From NCBI RefSeq assembly GCF_010723305.1, contig NZ_BLKW01000002.1, forward strand, positions 434,001-498,000: a DNA stretch of 64,000 bases, in the 5' to 3' direction. Below are positions 1 through 9,659 of the stretch, one piece after another. The notes under the pieces are model-generated. The model was not told the DNA's origin. It did not search any database and saw nothing but the letters and a program-made list of their open reading frames with translations. Each line of letters starts with the position of its first letter. Within the stretch, counting starts at the first letter, position 1. Both the position numbers and the translations under genes were made by a program. The stretch comes from Mycobacterium botniense (GTDB taxonomy: Bacteria; Actinomycetota; Actinomycetes; Mycobacteriales; Mycobacteriaceae).

Positions 1-577
1 GAAGCACGTCGTAGGTATTGAGCTGGTCCGGCGCCACGATGTGCACTCCAGGCAGGTTGCGTACACTTTTCGCGCCGATCTCATCATCGCGCCCGATAAC
101 CACGAGCACCTGTTTACGAGTTGTCAGCGTGCCCAGGAAAGCTTTCGCGCTCTTGGTCGAGGGTTTCTCCCCGGACACCAACTCGGTGACCGCGTGGATT
201 CTGCCGTTGCGCGCCCGGTCGGAAAGCGCTCCGCGCAAGGCCGCTGCGATCATCTTCTTCGGTGTGCGCTGGCGGTAATCGCGCGGCTTGGGGCCGTGCA
301 CGATCCCCCCGCCGGTGAACTGCGGCGCGCGCACCGAACCTTGCCGCGCCCGGCCGGTACCCTTCTGCCGGTAGGGTTTGCGACCCCCGCCGCGAACCTC
401 CCCGCGCGTTTTGGTCGAGTGCGTGCCTTGCCTCGCGGCCGCGAGCTGCGCGGTGACCACCTGGTGCATCAGCGCGATATTGGCCGGGGCGTCGAACAGC
501 TCAGCCGGCAGCTCGATGGAGCCGTCGACTTTGCCGTCCGGTGTTTTCACGTCGATCGTCAAGGTATGGGAAGCCAT
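1..577 (-). CDS. rplD: 50S ribosomal protein L4 (partial, cut by window edge)
   Basis: L4 is a primary-assembly protein of the 50S subunit whose loop lines the peptide exit tunnel. The visible N-terminal 192 codons read [17 protein letters not shown] onward and include the basic loop [20 protein letters not shown], a hallmark of L4. The ATG at 577 shares one base with the rplC stop (TAATG), so translation is coupled to rplC. The C-terminus lies outside the window. It is the third gene of the S10 operon in transcription order (rpsJ, rplC, rplD). Confidence 0.97.
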   Translation of the reverse strand, partial: MASHTLTIDVKTPDGKVDGSIELPAELFDAPANIALMHQVVTAQLAAARQGTHSTKTRGEVRGGGRKPYRQKGTGRARQGSVRAPQFTGGGIVHGPKPRDYRQRTPKKMIAAALRGALSDRARNGRIHAVTELVSGEKPSTKSAKAFLGTLTTRKQVLVVIGRDDEIGAKSVRNLPGVHIVAPDQLNTYDVL

Positions 578-1230
578 TACTTCTCACCTCGTTTGATCGC
601 GCTGCGGACCATGACGAGCCCGCCCACGCGCCCGGGCACCGCCCCTTTGATCAGCAGTACGCCGTTCTCGGCATCAACTTTGTGCACCACCAGGTTCTGT
701 ACGGTCACCCGTTTGTTGCCCATCCGGCCGGCCATCCGGGTGCCTTTGAACACCCGTGCCGGGGTCGCACAGCCGCCGATGGAGCCCGGACGGCGGTGCA
801 CCGCCTGGGCGCCGTGGGCAGCGCCCTGACCACGGAACCCGTGCCGTTTCATGGTGCCGGCAAAACCCTTACCCTTGGAGGTCCCGGTGATATCGACGTA
901 GCTGCCATCGGTGAAGATCGCGGCGGTCAGCTCCTGGCCGACCTGGTACTCGGCCGCTGCTTGCGGGTCGTCGAGTCGCAGTTCAGCCAGGTGGCGGCGC
1001 GGGTTGACACCCGCGGCGGCGTATTGACCGGCCAGCGGCTTGGTGACTTTCCGTGGGCTGATATCACCGTAAGCCAGCTGCACTGCGCTATAGCCATCGC
1101 GTTCCGGGGTGCGAATCCGGGTCACCACGTTGGGCCCGGCCTTGACCACCGTCACCGGAACAACCCTGTTGTTCTCGTCGAACACCTGTGTCATGCCCAG
1201 CTTGGTGCCCAGGATGCCTTTTCGTGCCAT
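577..1230 (-). CDS. rplC: 50S ribosomal protein L3
   Basis: L3 is an early-assembling 50S protein that reaches towards the peptidyl-transferase centre. The 217-residue product begins [17 protein letters not shown], the classic L3 N-terminus, and carries the central [15 protein letters not shown] and [15 protein letters not shown] segments of the tunnel-facing extension. The length is normal for actinobacteria. It starts 14 nt after the rpsJ stop and ends with TAATG overlapping rplD, inside the S10 operon. Confidence 0.98.
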   Translation of the reverse strand: MARKGILGTKLGMTQVFDENNRVVPVTVVKAGPNVVTRIRTPERDGYSAVQLAYGDISPRKVTKPLAGQYAAAGVNPRRHLAELRLDDPQAAAEYQVGQELTAAIFTDGSYVDITGTSKGKGFAGTMKRHGFRGQGAAHGAQAVHRRPGSIGGCATPARVFKGTRMAGRMGNKRVTVQNLVVHKVDAENGVLLIKGAVPGRVGGLVMVRSAIKRGEK

Positions 1231-1244
1231 CGGTCTGCGAACTC

Positions 1245-1550
1245 CTACTGGATGTTGACGTCGACGCTGGCCGGCAAGTCGATGCGCATCAGCGCGTCAA
1301 CCGTCTTGGGTGTCGGGTCGAGGATGTCGATCAGCCGCTTGTGGGTGCGCATTTCGAAGTGCTCTCGCGAGTCCTTGTATTTGTGCGGGGAGCGGATCAC
1401 GCAGTACACGTTTTTTTCGGTCGGCAGCGGCACCGGGCCGACCACGCTGGCGCCCGTGCGCACGACAGTCTCCACGATCTTGCGCGCCGATGCGTCAATC
1501 GCCTCGTGGTCGTAGGCCTTGAGCCTGATGCGGATCTTCTGTCCCGCCAC
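1245..1550 (-). CDS. rpsJ: 30S ribosomal protein S10 / transcription factor NusE
   Basis: S10 is a 30S head protein that also acts as NusE in antitermination complexes. The 101-residue product has the family signature [14 protein letters not shown] near the N-terminus and a C-terminal [18 protein letters not shown] segment. The start is the GTG at 1550, preceded by an AGGAAA ribosome-binding site about 4-5 nt away. It is the first gene of the S10 operon and has a leader of roughly 240 nt if the promoter proposed at 1800-1828 is correct. Confidence 0.98.
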   Translation of the reverse strand: MAGQKIRIRLKAYDHEAIDASARKIVETVVRTGASVVGPVPLPTEKNVYCVIRSPHKYKDSREHFEMRTHKRLIDILDPTPKTVDALMRIDLPASVDVNIQ

Positions 1551-1640
1551 GCTTTCCTACCTCGCTCCTGCCTGGGTTCGGTGTCCGGTCGCCCACCCCG
1601 GGCAGCGGGGTGCCGAGCTGGACGTCGTGCCACTATTTAC

Positions 1641-1676
1641 CTGTCCTGGTGCACCGGTCCCGCGGCCGGGTGTGTC
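1641..1676 (-). promoter_or_regulatory. Conserved ribosomal-leader blocks upstream of rpsJ
   Basis: On the plus strand, CTGTCCTG (1641-1648) is followed by CGCGGCCGGGTGTGTC (1661-1676). The same two blocks, with one mismatch in the second, occur in the same order upstream of rpsL at 21093-21140. They read as leader RNA in both operons. Function is inferred only from the shared position and sequence. Confidence 0.5.
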
Positions 1677-1799
1677 ACCCGCGTGCAGCCTCATCCGCGG
1701 CCGAAATTCATCGCGCTTCGAGGATGGGACCGGACGCGCCCGTGCGGGCGCCGGTCGTATGCCCGACCAGGTGCAAACCCGGCGCAAGGCAACCTGAAC

Positions 1800-1828
1800 A
1801 GTATGCCCTAGATCATGGTATCGGCCAA
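1800..1828 (-). promoter_or_regulatory. Candidate SigA promoter of the S10 operon
   Basis: On the minus strand a TTGGCC -35 hexamer (1828-1823) and a CATACT -10 hexamer (1805-1800) are separated by exactly 17 nt. Transcription would start near 1793, about 243 nt upstream of the rpsJ GTG. The assignment rests on consensus match and position only. Confidence 0.45.
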
Positions 1829-2044
1829 ATCTCCGGCCCGCGCAGACGGCTATGGCTCGCCCCGATGGCGCCGGGCATGGCGTGCTGGCTGTCGGACTCC
1901 GCACTAGGGTGCGTCGGTATGGCCGGCTCAACCAGCGCCGATGCGGCCAGCATGGGATGCGCGGCCACCGCACGGCTGACCCGGCGACACCAGCCCGTTC
2001 CCGGCGACACCGCGATACCCGGTTCCGCGCCACCGCACGGCGTG

Positions 2045-3682
2045 TCATCGCTTGCCCTTAAGCGTCGCCCAGAACGGGCATTGATGTGACTCCGCGAAGT
2101 CGGTGACGACGCGGCTGCCGTCGGGGCGCAACTGCATCCACGGTGAGTGGGCCGGGTCACGGCTCACCGCAGGCCAGTCGGGTTGGCCGGCCGCGTCCGG
2201 CGCCCCGGCGGTCACGAATCGGCTCCAGTAGTCGATCATCTGATCCGACAGCTGGCGCTGGGCGGGACTCAGCGGCGGGGCGCCGCCAACGGTGAACAGG
2301 TACCGCAGCTCCAGCGAGTGGCTGGCGCCAACCGGAAAAGGGACGTGGCGCAACGGCTCCGGGGCAGGTGCGTCGCGGTCATCGAACTCGTAGGCATACA
2401 CCGGCGCCCGGCGGCCCAACATGTCAGCCATGCGATCAGCCACGCACGCGAAGACGCCGTCGGTCACCGCCGACGAATAGGCCAGTGACACATTCCCGCC
2501 GTACCGCTCGGGTGGATAATGCGCCAGCACGGTGTGGCTGTCGGCGCCGAAAACATCAGCCAGCTGGCGCGGATACTCGGCCGCCGTCATCGCCTGGCCC
2601 AGCCGCAGATAACGCAACGCGGTAAACATGGTGAACTCGTCATGGGTGGTGCCGATCAGCACCGGAACCCGGGCAGCACGGCCGGCGCCGAACGCCGCGA
2701 CCGGGTCGGCCGGCAACACCGCTGTCCCGGTGACCGGGCCCGAGAGCGCATTGGCGTCCCCGATGTGGGAGTACCACAGCGGCCGGGCCAGCGCGGTCGC
2801 GGGCAGCGCGCGCAGGCACTGCGCGGCGGTTGCGGGGTCGCGGCAGCCCGCCGACGCGGCGTAGTCGACGCTGATGCGCTGCGCGTTGGTCAGCTCGGCC
2901 TGCACCTGACACGGGCCACTTTGGATGATCGCGGCCCGGAAGAGCCCCGCCGAACCCGGCGCCACCAGATGGTCACACACCGACATGGCTCCTGCGGACT
3001 CGCCGGCGATCGTGACTTTGTCCGGGTCACCGCCGAATTCAGCGATATTGTCGTGCACCCAGCGCAGCGCGGCCTGCTGATCGGCCAGCCCATAGTTGCC
3101 GACATCGGCGCCCGGGCCCAATGCGGGGTGGGCCAGAAAGCCCAACGCGCCCAGGCGGTAGTTGATGCTGACCACCACGATATGCCCACGACCGGCCAGC
3201 CGCCGCGCGTTATAGAGGTCCCCGCTGCCGTTGACGAACCCGCCGCCGTGAATCCAGACCATCACCGGGCGTTTATCCGCGCCGGCCGGCGGTGTCCAGA
3301 CGTTGAGGGTCAGGCAGTCCTCGCTGGTGGCCCTGACCGAACCGCGCTCATGAGCGGTTTCTTGCACACACTGTGGCCCCGGCTTGCTGCCGTCCCGCAT
3401 TCCCGGCCACGGCGCAACCGGCTGAGGCGGCTGCCAGCGCAGCGTCCCCACCGGCGGCGCCGCATACGGAATGCCTTGGAACAGCCGGTAATCCGCGGCG
3501 ACCATACCGCGCACGAACCCGGCGGCGGTGCGCACCACGCCGGCATCAACCTGCCCGGAGCGGGCCAGTCCCGCCGGGGATGTCGCACTACCGCCGCTGC
3601 TGCCGCAGCCGGCCACCAGCACCGCCGTCGCTACCAGCGCCACGGCGCATCCCCACAGACGACCAGCCGATCCGACCTGCAC
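2045..3682 (-). CDS. Type B carboxylesterase, probable lipoprotein
   Basis: A serine esterase of the alpha/beta-hydrolase carboxylesterase type B family. From the GTG at 3682 it is 545 residues, with an n-region Arg, a hydrophobic stretch and a lipobox VAGC (Cys26), so it is probably a lipid-anchored exported enzyme. The oxyanion HGGGF lies at about 145, EDCLTLNVW at about 121, and the nucleophile Ser229 in GESAGA. The open frame extends to 3952, and a GTG at 3766 with an upstream AGG is the main alternative start, but it would leave an unusually long stretch before the lipobox. It is divergent from the P450 gene at 3808. Its substrate cannot be told from sequence. Confidence 0.85.
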   Translation of the reverse strand: MQVGSAGRLWGCAVALVATAVLVAGCGSSGGSATSPAGLARSGQVDAGVVRTAAGFVRGMVAADYRLFQGIPYAAPPVGTLRWQPPQPVAPWPGMRDGSKPGPQCVQETAHERGSVRATSEDCLTLNVWTPPAGADKRPVMVWIHGGGFVNGSGDLYNARRLAGRGHIVVVSINYRLGALGFLAHPALGPGADVGNYGLADQQAALRWVHDNIAEFGGDPDKVTIAGESAGAMSVCDHLVAPGSAGLFRAAIIQSGPCQVQAELTNAQRISVDYAASAGCRDPATAAQCLRALPATALARPLWYSHIGDANALSGPVTGTAVLPADPVAAFGAGRAARVPVLIGTTHDEFTMFTALRYLRLGQAMTAAEYPRQLADVFGADSHTVLAHYPPERYGGNVSLAYSSAVTDGVFACVADRMADMLGRRAPVYAYEFDDRDAPAPEPLRHVPFPVGASHSLELRYLFTVGGAPPLSPAQRQLSDQMIDYWSRFVTAGAPDAAGQPDWPAVSRDPAHSPWMQLRPDGSRVVTDFAESHQCPFWATLKGKR

Positions 3683-3807
3683 AAAAGCCGAGCCTAGGAC
3701 AAACAGCCGACGGCGGGTCGCCAGCAGCCCCACCCGCGCCACGGCGCCGCCCGCCCGGTCGAACACGCTAACCTGACACACAACAACGTGCGGCCCGAGG
3801 AGCGGTG

Positions 3808-5058
3808 ATGAGCACACCCATCGTCGACGAAGCTGCCAAAGTCTTCGCCGACCCGACCGCCTACGCCGACGAGCCGCGGCTGCACGCGGCGCTGACCCAC
3901 CTGCGCGCCCACGCGCCGGTGTCGCTGGTGGACTGTCCGCCGTACCGGCCATTTTGGGCGGTGACCAAACACGCCGACATCATGGAGATCGAGCGGAACA
4001 ATGATCTTTGGATCAATGCGCCCCGGCCGCTGCTGCAGACCGCGGAAAACGATGACATCGCGCAAGCGCAGCTCGATGCGGGGATGGGGCTGCGGACCCT
4101 GATCCACATGGACGACCCCCAACACCGGATGGTGCGGGCGATCGGCGCGGACTGGTTTCGGCCCAAGGCAATGCGGGCGCTGAAGGTCCGTGTCGACGAG
4201 CTGGCCAAGATCTACGTCGACAAGATGCGCGACGCCGGCACCGAATGCGACTTCGTCCAGGAGGTCGCCGTCAACTACCCGCTCTACGTCATCATGTCGC
4301 TGCTGGGCCTGCCGGAATCGGATTTCCCGCGAATGCTGCGGCTGACCCAGGAGCTCTTCGGCGGGGACGACACCGAGTTCCGCCGCGGTAGCACCCCCGA
4401 AGAACAACTCCAGGTTCTGCTGGACTTCTTCGACTACTTCAACCGGCTCACCGCGTCACGGCGCGAGCACCCGACCGAGGACCTGGCGTCGGCGATCGCC
4501 AACGCCCGCATCGACGGCGAACCGCTCTCCGACGTCGACACCGTTTCCTACTACGTGATCATCGCCACCGCCGGACATGACACCACCAGCGCGACGATCG
4601 CCGGCGGGCTGCACGCCCTGATCGACAACCCCGACCAGCGCCGCCGCCTCGCCGACAACCTCGATCTGATGCCGCTGGCCACCGAGGAAATGATCCGCTG
4701 GGTGACCCCGGTCAAGGAGTTCATGCGCACCGCCACCGCGGACACCACCGTGCGCGGTGTGCCCATCGCCAAAGGCGAGTCGGTGTATTTGTCGTACGTC
4801 TCGGCCAACCGGGACGAGGAGGTGTTCGAGGAGCCGTTCCGCTTCGACGTCGGGCGAGACCCCAACAAGCACCTGGCGTTCGGGCACGGGGTGCATTTCT
4901 GCCTGGGTGCGGCCCTGGCGCGCATGGAGGTCAGCAGCTTTTTCACCGAGCTGGTGCCGCGGCTGAAATCGATTGAGTTGAACGGGGAGCCAGAGCTCAT
5001 CTCCACGGTATTCGTGGGCGGGCTCAAGCACCTGCCGATCCGCTACCAGCTGCGTTGA
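3808..5058 (+). CDS. Cytochrome P450 monooxygenase
   Basis: A soluble bacterial P450 of 416 residues that would hydroxylate an unknown substrate using electrons from a ferredoxin and its reductase. The I-helix oxygen-activation motif AGHDTTS, an ExxR-type helix (EEMIR) and the haem loop FGHGVHFCLG with ligand Cys at about 365 are all visible. The start is the ATG at 3808 (a GTG directly precedes it), with AGGAG about 5-9 nt upstream. It runs divergently from the esterase, and its last 35 bp overlap the 3' end of the convergent TetR gene. The subfamily is not recognisable without a search. Confidence 0.92.
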   Translation: MSTPIVDEAAKVFADPTAYADEPRLHAALTHLRAHAPVSLVDCPPYRPFWAVTKHADIMEIERNNDLWINAPRPLLQTAENDDIAQAQLDAGMGLRTLIHMDDPQHRMVRAIGADWFRPKAMRALKVRVDELAKIYVDKMRDAGTECDFVQEVAVNYPLYVIMSLLGLPESDFPRMLRLTQELFGGDDTEFRRGSTPEEQLQVLLDFFDYFNRLTASRREHPTEDLASAIANARIDGEPLSDVDTVSYYVIIATAGHDTTSATIAGGLHALIDNPDQRRRLADNLDLMPLATEEMIRWVTPVKEFMRTATADTTVRGVPIAKGESVYLSYVSANRDEEVFEEPFRFDVGRDPNKHLAFGHGVHFCLGAALARMEVSSFFTELVPRLKSIELNGEPELISTVFVGGLKHLPIRYQLR

Positions 5059-5701
5059 CTCCGGTCCGGGCAGCCTCAGCAGCCCGGCGCTGCACAGACA
5101 AAAACCCGTCGACGGCCGCGCGCACACACTCGCGGTAGTCGAAATCGGGCAGGGTGGAAAGCCGGCCCACCACCAGCGGACCGAGCAGCAGCGCAATCGC
5201 GCGGGAGCGGTCGATCTCGCCCAGCTCGGCGGCCTCCGGGCTGTCGAATATCGCGTCGAATGGGGCGGTGTACTGCTGAACGATGCGTTCGCGCAACGTG
5301 GTGATCGCTGCGCTACCGCCGACATCAGCGTGATGAGCCGGTGGCACCTGGTGCAGGTCGGGTCCCAACGCCAGCCAGGACATCGCGGTCAGCATGCCCG
5401 GCGCTTCGGCGATCAATTCCGCCTGGGCTTGCAGCAAAACGATCAGCCGGTCCCGCAGCGAACCCTCGTCGGGGGGCATCGGCGCCGGCGGGATCAAGCT
5501 GTTGAACGCTGCCGCCAGCAGATCATTTGCGCTGGGGAAGTGACGATACAGCGTCGCCCGGGCCACATTGGCGCCCCGGGTGACCGCATCGATCGTCACC
5601 GCGCTGGGCCCCCCGGAACGCAGCAGCGCGGTGGCAGCCTCGAGCAAACGGGCTCGAGAGCGGGCCGGACGAGGATCGCTGCCGCCGCCGATGTGCGCCA
5701 C
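5024..5701 (-). CDS. TetR/AcrR family transcriptional regulator
   Basis: A 225-residue one-component repressor type. The N-terminal helix-turn-helix covers about residues 12-58 (ARLLEAATALL, then VTRGANVARATLYRHFPSANDLL). The ligand-binding C-terminal domain is hydrophobic and variable. The start codon is GTG at 5701. It converges on and overlaps the P450 gene by 35 bp, so the two may affect each other's transcription. The P450 and esterase genes are its obvious candidate targets, but no operator was identified. Confidence 0.88.
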   Translation of the reverse strand: MAHIGGGSDPRPARSRARLLEAATALLRSGGPSAVTIDAVTRGANVARATLYRHFPSANDLLAAAFNSLIPPAPMPPDEGSLRDRLIVLLQAQAELIAEAPGMLTAMSWLALGPDLHQVPPAHHADVGGSAAITTLRERIVQQYTAPFDAIFDSPEAAELGEIDRSRAIALLLGPLVVGRLSTLPDFDYRECVRAAVDGFLSVQRRAAEAARTGVNAAGSGSAGA

Positions 5702-5932
5702 CTCCCACAGACGACCAGGACTTCCGGTCTATTTCCCATACTGACAGCCCCGACACGCCCCCGGCCACCGGAACACGACGTGTGCCCGTCGGCGATCCAC
5801 TCGCCCGGTCTGACCAGCGTACCGAGCGGAGAGCGTCGGCGGTTGCACCCGGTATCCGGGCGGCGGCGACGGCTACCCGGTGGCGCGGGCTCGGCACTGT
5901 CGGCACAGCGACTGTCGGGCTGGCACCCGGAG

Positions 5933-7360
5933 TCATGCAATGAACTCCGCGGCGCGGTGCGCCAGCATGACGATGGTCGCGTATGGGCCCCGGCTGGTAA
6001 TCCTCGGCAGCACAGAGCCGTCGATTACCCACAGGTTGTCGACGCCGCGGACCCGGCAGCGCTCGTCGACGACGGCGCGCGGATCCGGCTCTGGTCCTAC
6101 CGGCGCGCTACCGCACAAATGTTGCGACGTCGACCACCTGGGCGGACCGACAACCGTTGCAGCACCGATGAGTTCGCGAACTAACTCGACGCCCCGGCGC
6201 AGCACCGCAACATCACCAGCCACGGCGTCGTAACGATGTTCAATGCGTGGCGGCACCTGAGGGTCGGCGCTGAGCAGGCTGATGCGGCCCCGGGACTGAG
6301 GTTGCATCAGCGCGACCCCGATATGCGGCCAGTCCGGATCCCGACGATCACCGGTCATCGCAGCGAATCCACTTGTGTATGGCCTGATCTCGATGTAATC
6401 GTCGGTGCTCAACACCACTTCCAGGACCGGGCGCCCGGCAGCGCCGGTCCAGTTCATCGGCAACACCCATTCGGGATGGTCACTGCACTCCTGACCCACC
6501 GGCAGCGGTGCTACCACATTGACGCCGGCAGCCCGCAGCATGGATGGCTCACCGATACCGGACAGCATTAGCAGATGTGCCGACTCGATAGCTCCAGCGC
6601 ACAACACGATTCGATCGGACGTTAGCCTCAGTGGACGTCCGGCACTGACAGCGTCGACACCCACGGCCCGCATGTCCGAGAAAACCAGCCGCACCGCCCG
6701 TGTTCGCGTGAGCACTGTCACGTTGGGGCGTCGCAGCGCCGGCACCAAATAGCCCGCCCCGGAGCTGGTCCGCACACCATCGACCACGTTCAGCGGCACG
6801 GCGCCGACGCCCGACGGCATCGTGGGCCCGACGTCGTTGAGATCAGCGATCCAGCCGTATCCGGCGCGTTCTGCTGCAGCGATGAAAGCCTCTGAAGGGC
6901 CGGTGATCTCGCGCGTCCGACGAACCGGGATCGGGCCACAGCTGCCATGGGCGGGGGTGTCGAAGTCCAGGTCTGTCTCGATCGACCGGAAGTGGTTGAA
7001 CACGTCCGGCCACGCCCACCCGGGAGCCCAGCCGAAGTCTCGAGGCAAGCCGCGGCAGAAATAACCGCCGTTGACCGCACCGGAACCGCCGAGGGTCGCG
7101 CCGCGCACGATCGTCGCCGGACGAGCCGGCCGTTCGGTCAGCTCAGTCTGGTAGCGCCAGACCAGCGGGCTGGCGGCGCCGACGGGCAGTTGCAATCCAT
7201 TGGTCGTTCGAGCCAGCAGATCAGCTTCGGTGAGTCCAGGCCCCGCCTCGAGCACCATGACCCGGCAGCTTGGGTTGGCTGAAATGCGTTCGGCCAGAAC
7301 AGATCCAGCGCTGCCGGCCCCGACGATCAGCACATCGCTGTGCGTAGTGGGTAGGCTCAA
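5933..7360 (-). CDS. mftG: Mycofactocin dehydrogenase MftG (GMC oxidoreductase)
   Basis: MftG is an FAD-dependent glucose-methanol-choline family enzyme. It is known in mycobacteria to reoxidise reduced mycofactocin and link it to respiration. The 475-residue product has the dinucleotide-binding motif VGAGSAGS at about residues 13-20, the GMC segment GATLGGSGAVNGGYF at about 87-101, and a C-terminal GMC_oxred_C region. The best start is a TTG at 7360, because no ATG or GTG lies between the mftF stop and this frame. It begins 8 nt after mftF and is the last gene of the mft operon. Confidence 0.93.
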   Translation of the reverse strand: MSLPTTHSDVLIVGAGSAGSVLAERISANPSCRVMVLEAGPGLTEADLLARTTNGLQLPVGAASPLVWRYQTELTERPARPATIVRGATLGGSGAVNGGYFCRGLPRDFGWAPGWAWPDVFNHFRSIETDLDFDTPAHGSCGPIPVRRTREITGPSEAFIAAAERAGYGWIADLNDVGPTMPSGVGAVPLNVVDGVRTSSGAGYLVPALRRPNVTVLTRTRAVRLVFSDMRAVGVDAVSAGRPLRLTSDRIVLCAGAIESAHLLMLSGIGEPSMLRAAGVNVVAPLPVGQECSDHPEWVLPMNWTGAAGRPVLEVVLSTDDYIEIRPYTSGFAAMTGDRRDPDWPHIGVALMQPQSRGRISLLSADPQVPPRIEHRYDAVAGDVAVLRRGVELVRELIGAATVVGPPRWSTSQHLCGSAPVGPEPDPRAVVDERCRVRGVDNLWVIDGSVLPRITSRGPYATIVMLAHRAAEFIA

Positions 7361-7368
7361 CGCGGCGT

Positions 7369-8781
7369 TCAGATTCGAATCTGCGGTTTAAGGGCCCCGA
7401 CGTTGCGCTCGCGCAACACTCCGCACCACAGCCCCGCGCCGTAGGCCAGGTCGTCGAGACGTTTCAGCAGCAGGTAGGACAGCAACCCGATTGGTCGCGC
7501 GTCGTCATCGGTGACTCCTCTGCGGTCTATCCAGTCCACCACGCCGTCGACGATGGCCGCGATGATGACAGCCCGGCGGAACTGGCGCGACACGATGGCC
7601 GCACACAGCGCAATGGGCCAGTAGTGCCGGCAGATCGCCGAAGCCAGTTGCAGCGCCGCCGACCACAATCCCCGCGCAGCCACCGCCACGACATCCCAGA
7701 GCTGGGTGTCGGCGCCCTGCATGGTCGCGGCGATCCGACGGCCCGTCAGGGCAGCGGCGGCGAGCGAGGCCAGGTAGCCGATGCCCGACCCGACGGCCAT
7801 GAGAACCCACGCGGCCAGTGCCCAGCCGGAGATGACCAGCGGGGCCGTCTTGTCCGGGTGACGTATCGATAACGGAGCCGCTGAGCTGCCGTAGAATGCC
7901 CTGCGCGCCAGCCAATCCCGCAATTCAGTGCGATGATCGTGGGCGACCAGCGCGATCGGCTCGTAACGCAGCCGGGCACCGGCTTCGACCAGCCGCCAGC
8001 ACAAGTCGACATCCTCGCCCGACTGTAGCGTCTCGTCGAACCCGCCAATGTCGCGAAGCATTGACGTGCGGCAGATTATTGCCGCACTGGGCACATACGA
8101 GACCGCGCTGTAGGGGATGACGGGCGCTTCCCGCTGACCGAGATCTAGTGAGGAACGCACAGCCTCGTAGCGGGCCAGAAGATGATCGCTCTGGGTCAGG
8201 CTGATAATGCGCGGCGCCACCAACGCCACTGTGGGATCACAAAAATGACCAAGCAAAGCCTCCAGCCAGCCGCGGCGAGGCACCACGTCAGAATCGAGAA
8301 ATGCCACGAAATCTGTTGTACAATAGGATAATCCAGTATTTCTCGCTGCGGCGGGGCCTCTGCTTCGTGGATGGCGCAGCACTTCGACATCACAGCTCGA
8401 ACTTGCGTAGTCGTCGGGTTCGACTGGGCGGGACGAGCCGTCGTCTACTATGATGACCCGAAGCCCGCGCAGCGATGTCAACAGCCTGCGCAATCCGGAA
8501 GCGTTGTCCCGCACTGGAATTACTATGGTAACGTCTCGATGTGACGGACCGCCGGCGGGCCGGGGATGGGCTACCGTCGCATCGAGCAAGGTGCGAGCCA
8601 GCTGTGCGCTCAGAGCATCGTGAACCTTCAAGCGGCCGTCGGAAAGCATTTGTTGTGCCGCCGGGGCCAGCCGCAGCAGCCGGGTCGGAGAGCCCCCGAG
8701 CAGCGTGGAGCCGCCGCCGAGCACCCGGACGCGCCGGTCGACCTGCACCGCAAAGCCGTCGGGTAGTCGGCCCGGGGTCAT
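7369..8781 (-). CDS. mftF: Mycofactocin glycosyltransferase MftF
   Basis: MftF adds the oligoglucose chain to premycofactocin. The 470-residue protein has an N-terminal segment of about 80 residues, then a GT2 GT-A domain starting at [10 protein letters not shown] (about 84) with a VDDGSS loop and a DSD metal-binding motif at 163-165. The C-terminal third contains several hydrophobic segments that look membrane-associated. Its ATG at 8781 overlaps the mftE stop (ATGA), indicating translational coupling. Confidence 0.93.
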   Translation of the reverse strand: MTPGRLPDGFAVQVDRRVRVLGGGSTLLGGSPTRLLRLAPAAQQMLSDGRLKVHDALSAQLARTLLDATVAHPRPAGGPSHRDVTIVIPVRDNASGLRRLLTSLRGLRVIIVDDGSSRPVEPDDYASSSCDVEVLRHPRSRGPAAARNTGLSYCTTDFVAFLDSDVVPRRGWLEALLGHFCDPTVALVAPRIISLTQSDHLLARYEAVRSSLDLGQREAPVIPYSAVSYVPSAAIICRTSMLRDIGGFDETLQSGEDVDLCWRLVEAGARLRYEPIALVAHDHRTELRDWLARRAFYGSSAAPLSIRHPDKTAPLVISGWALAAWVLMAVGSGIGYLASLAAAALTGRRIAATMQGADTQLWDVVAVAARGLWSAALQLASAICRHYWPIALCAAIVSRQFRRAVIIAAIVDGVVDWIDRRGVTDDDARPIGLLSYLLLKRLDDLAYGAGLWCGVLRERNVGALKPQIRI

Positions 8782-9542
8782 CTCAGCAACCCGTGCACAT
8801 CAGGCGCCCACCGGGAGATCCGCCGGACACACTCCTCGACCATCTCGCTGAAGATCCGCTCCCCGTCCGCCGCGCTCGACGTGGTCGGGTCTCCGAGTAC
8901 CCCGACCTCCGTGACCGCCGCCACTCCGCCGCGGCGCATCGAGGGCAACAGCTCGGCAAGGGGCGCGCCGTTGCCGGCGCGCCACCGCTCGGTGAGCACT
9001 GCATCAGGTGAAAGGTGCAGCAACACCGAGGTTTCGGTGTGACCGGCATGAGCGTCAGCGCCCGCCACGAAACACGGGCACCATCCCACATCGCGGCCTT
9101 CGGATCGCAGCCTACGCACCGCATCGCGCAGCGCGGCGGTGTTGCCGCCGTGACCGTTGATGAACACCAGCCGCTGTGCCCAGCAGGTGGCCGACCGGCC
9201 GTACTCGACCAGCAGCGCCGTCAGGGCCGCTGTGCCGATGGAGATCGTTCCGGCGAAGCCCTGGTGTTCGCCGCTGGCGCCGTACGCAATGGCCGGTGCG
9301 AGCAGCCAGTGGCGGTCAGCCGGCGAGTCCGCACCCGTCAGGCGGCCCACGACCGCCGAAGCGACCGCGGTCGCGATGCGGGTGTCAGTGTCCAGGGGAA
9401 GGTGAGGTCCGTGCTGTTCGGTGGATCCCAGCGGTATCATCAGCGACCTCGGCAAGCTCTCAAGCTCGCTCAATGTCGAGCTCGCGACTTCGCCGAGGAC
9501 CACCTGCTGGACGGCCACTTGCCGATGGTAAGCCGAATTCAC
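8778..9542 (-). CDS. mftE: Mycofactocin precursor peptidase MftE (creatininase family)
   Basis: MftE is a metal-dependent peptidase that cuts the modified MftA peptide to release the C-terminal Val-Tyr-derived moiety. Visible creatininase-family metal motifs are [14 protein letters not shown], the INGHGGN loop and AHAGHTETS. The start is set at GTG 9542 (VNSAYHRQ), giving 254 residues, close to the usual length. The frame stays open to 9635 but that extension is not family-like. An unusually long gap of 117 bp separates it from mftD, with a GC-rich hairpin at 9591-9607. The stop overlaps the mftF start. Confidence 0.92.
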   Translation of the reverse strand: MNSAYHRQVAVQQVVLGEVASSTLSELESLPRSLMIPLGSTEQHGPHLPLDTDTRIATAVASAVVGRLTGADSPADRHWLLAPAIAYGASGEHQGFAGTISIGTAALTALLVEYGRSATCWAQRLVFINGHGGNTAALRDAVRRLRSEGRDVGWCPCFVAGADAHAGHTETSVLLHLSPDAVLTERWRAGNGAPLAELLPSMRRGGVAAVTEVGVLGDPTTSSAADGERIFSEMVEECVRRISRWAPDVHGLLR

Positions 9543-9659
9543 CTGGCGTGCACCGGTTGTTCGTTCATCCGTGAAACTTTTTTCAGGCGGGCGGCCGGGT
9601 CGGCCGCTTTCGGTCACGCCTGCCACGGCTGCCACCCCAGTATCAGGCTCGTCACGGTG

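Larger units (their letters stand above)
1551..2044. other. Non-coding S10 operon leader and upstream spacer
   Basis: This 494-bp stretch separates rpsJ from the end of the carboxylesterase gene. No open frame in it looks real. It holds a candidate SigA promoter (1800-1828) and two sequence blocks (1641-1648 and 1661-1676) that recur in the rpsL leader. The gene-proximal half can form several GC-rich hairpins on the minus strand, as expected of a ribosomal-protein leader. Confidence 0.6.

Noticed and set aside
18..829. Plus-strand frames opposite rplD and rplC
   Set aside because: They are shadow frames; the ribosomal proteins on the minus strand are unambiguous.
1557..2160. Arg-rich frames in the S10 leader on both strands
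   Set aside because: They have no ribosome-binding site, no similarity, and extreme Arg/Pro/Ala composition, and they overlap leader elements.
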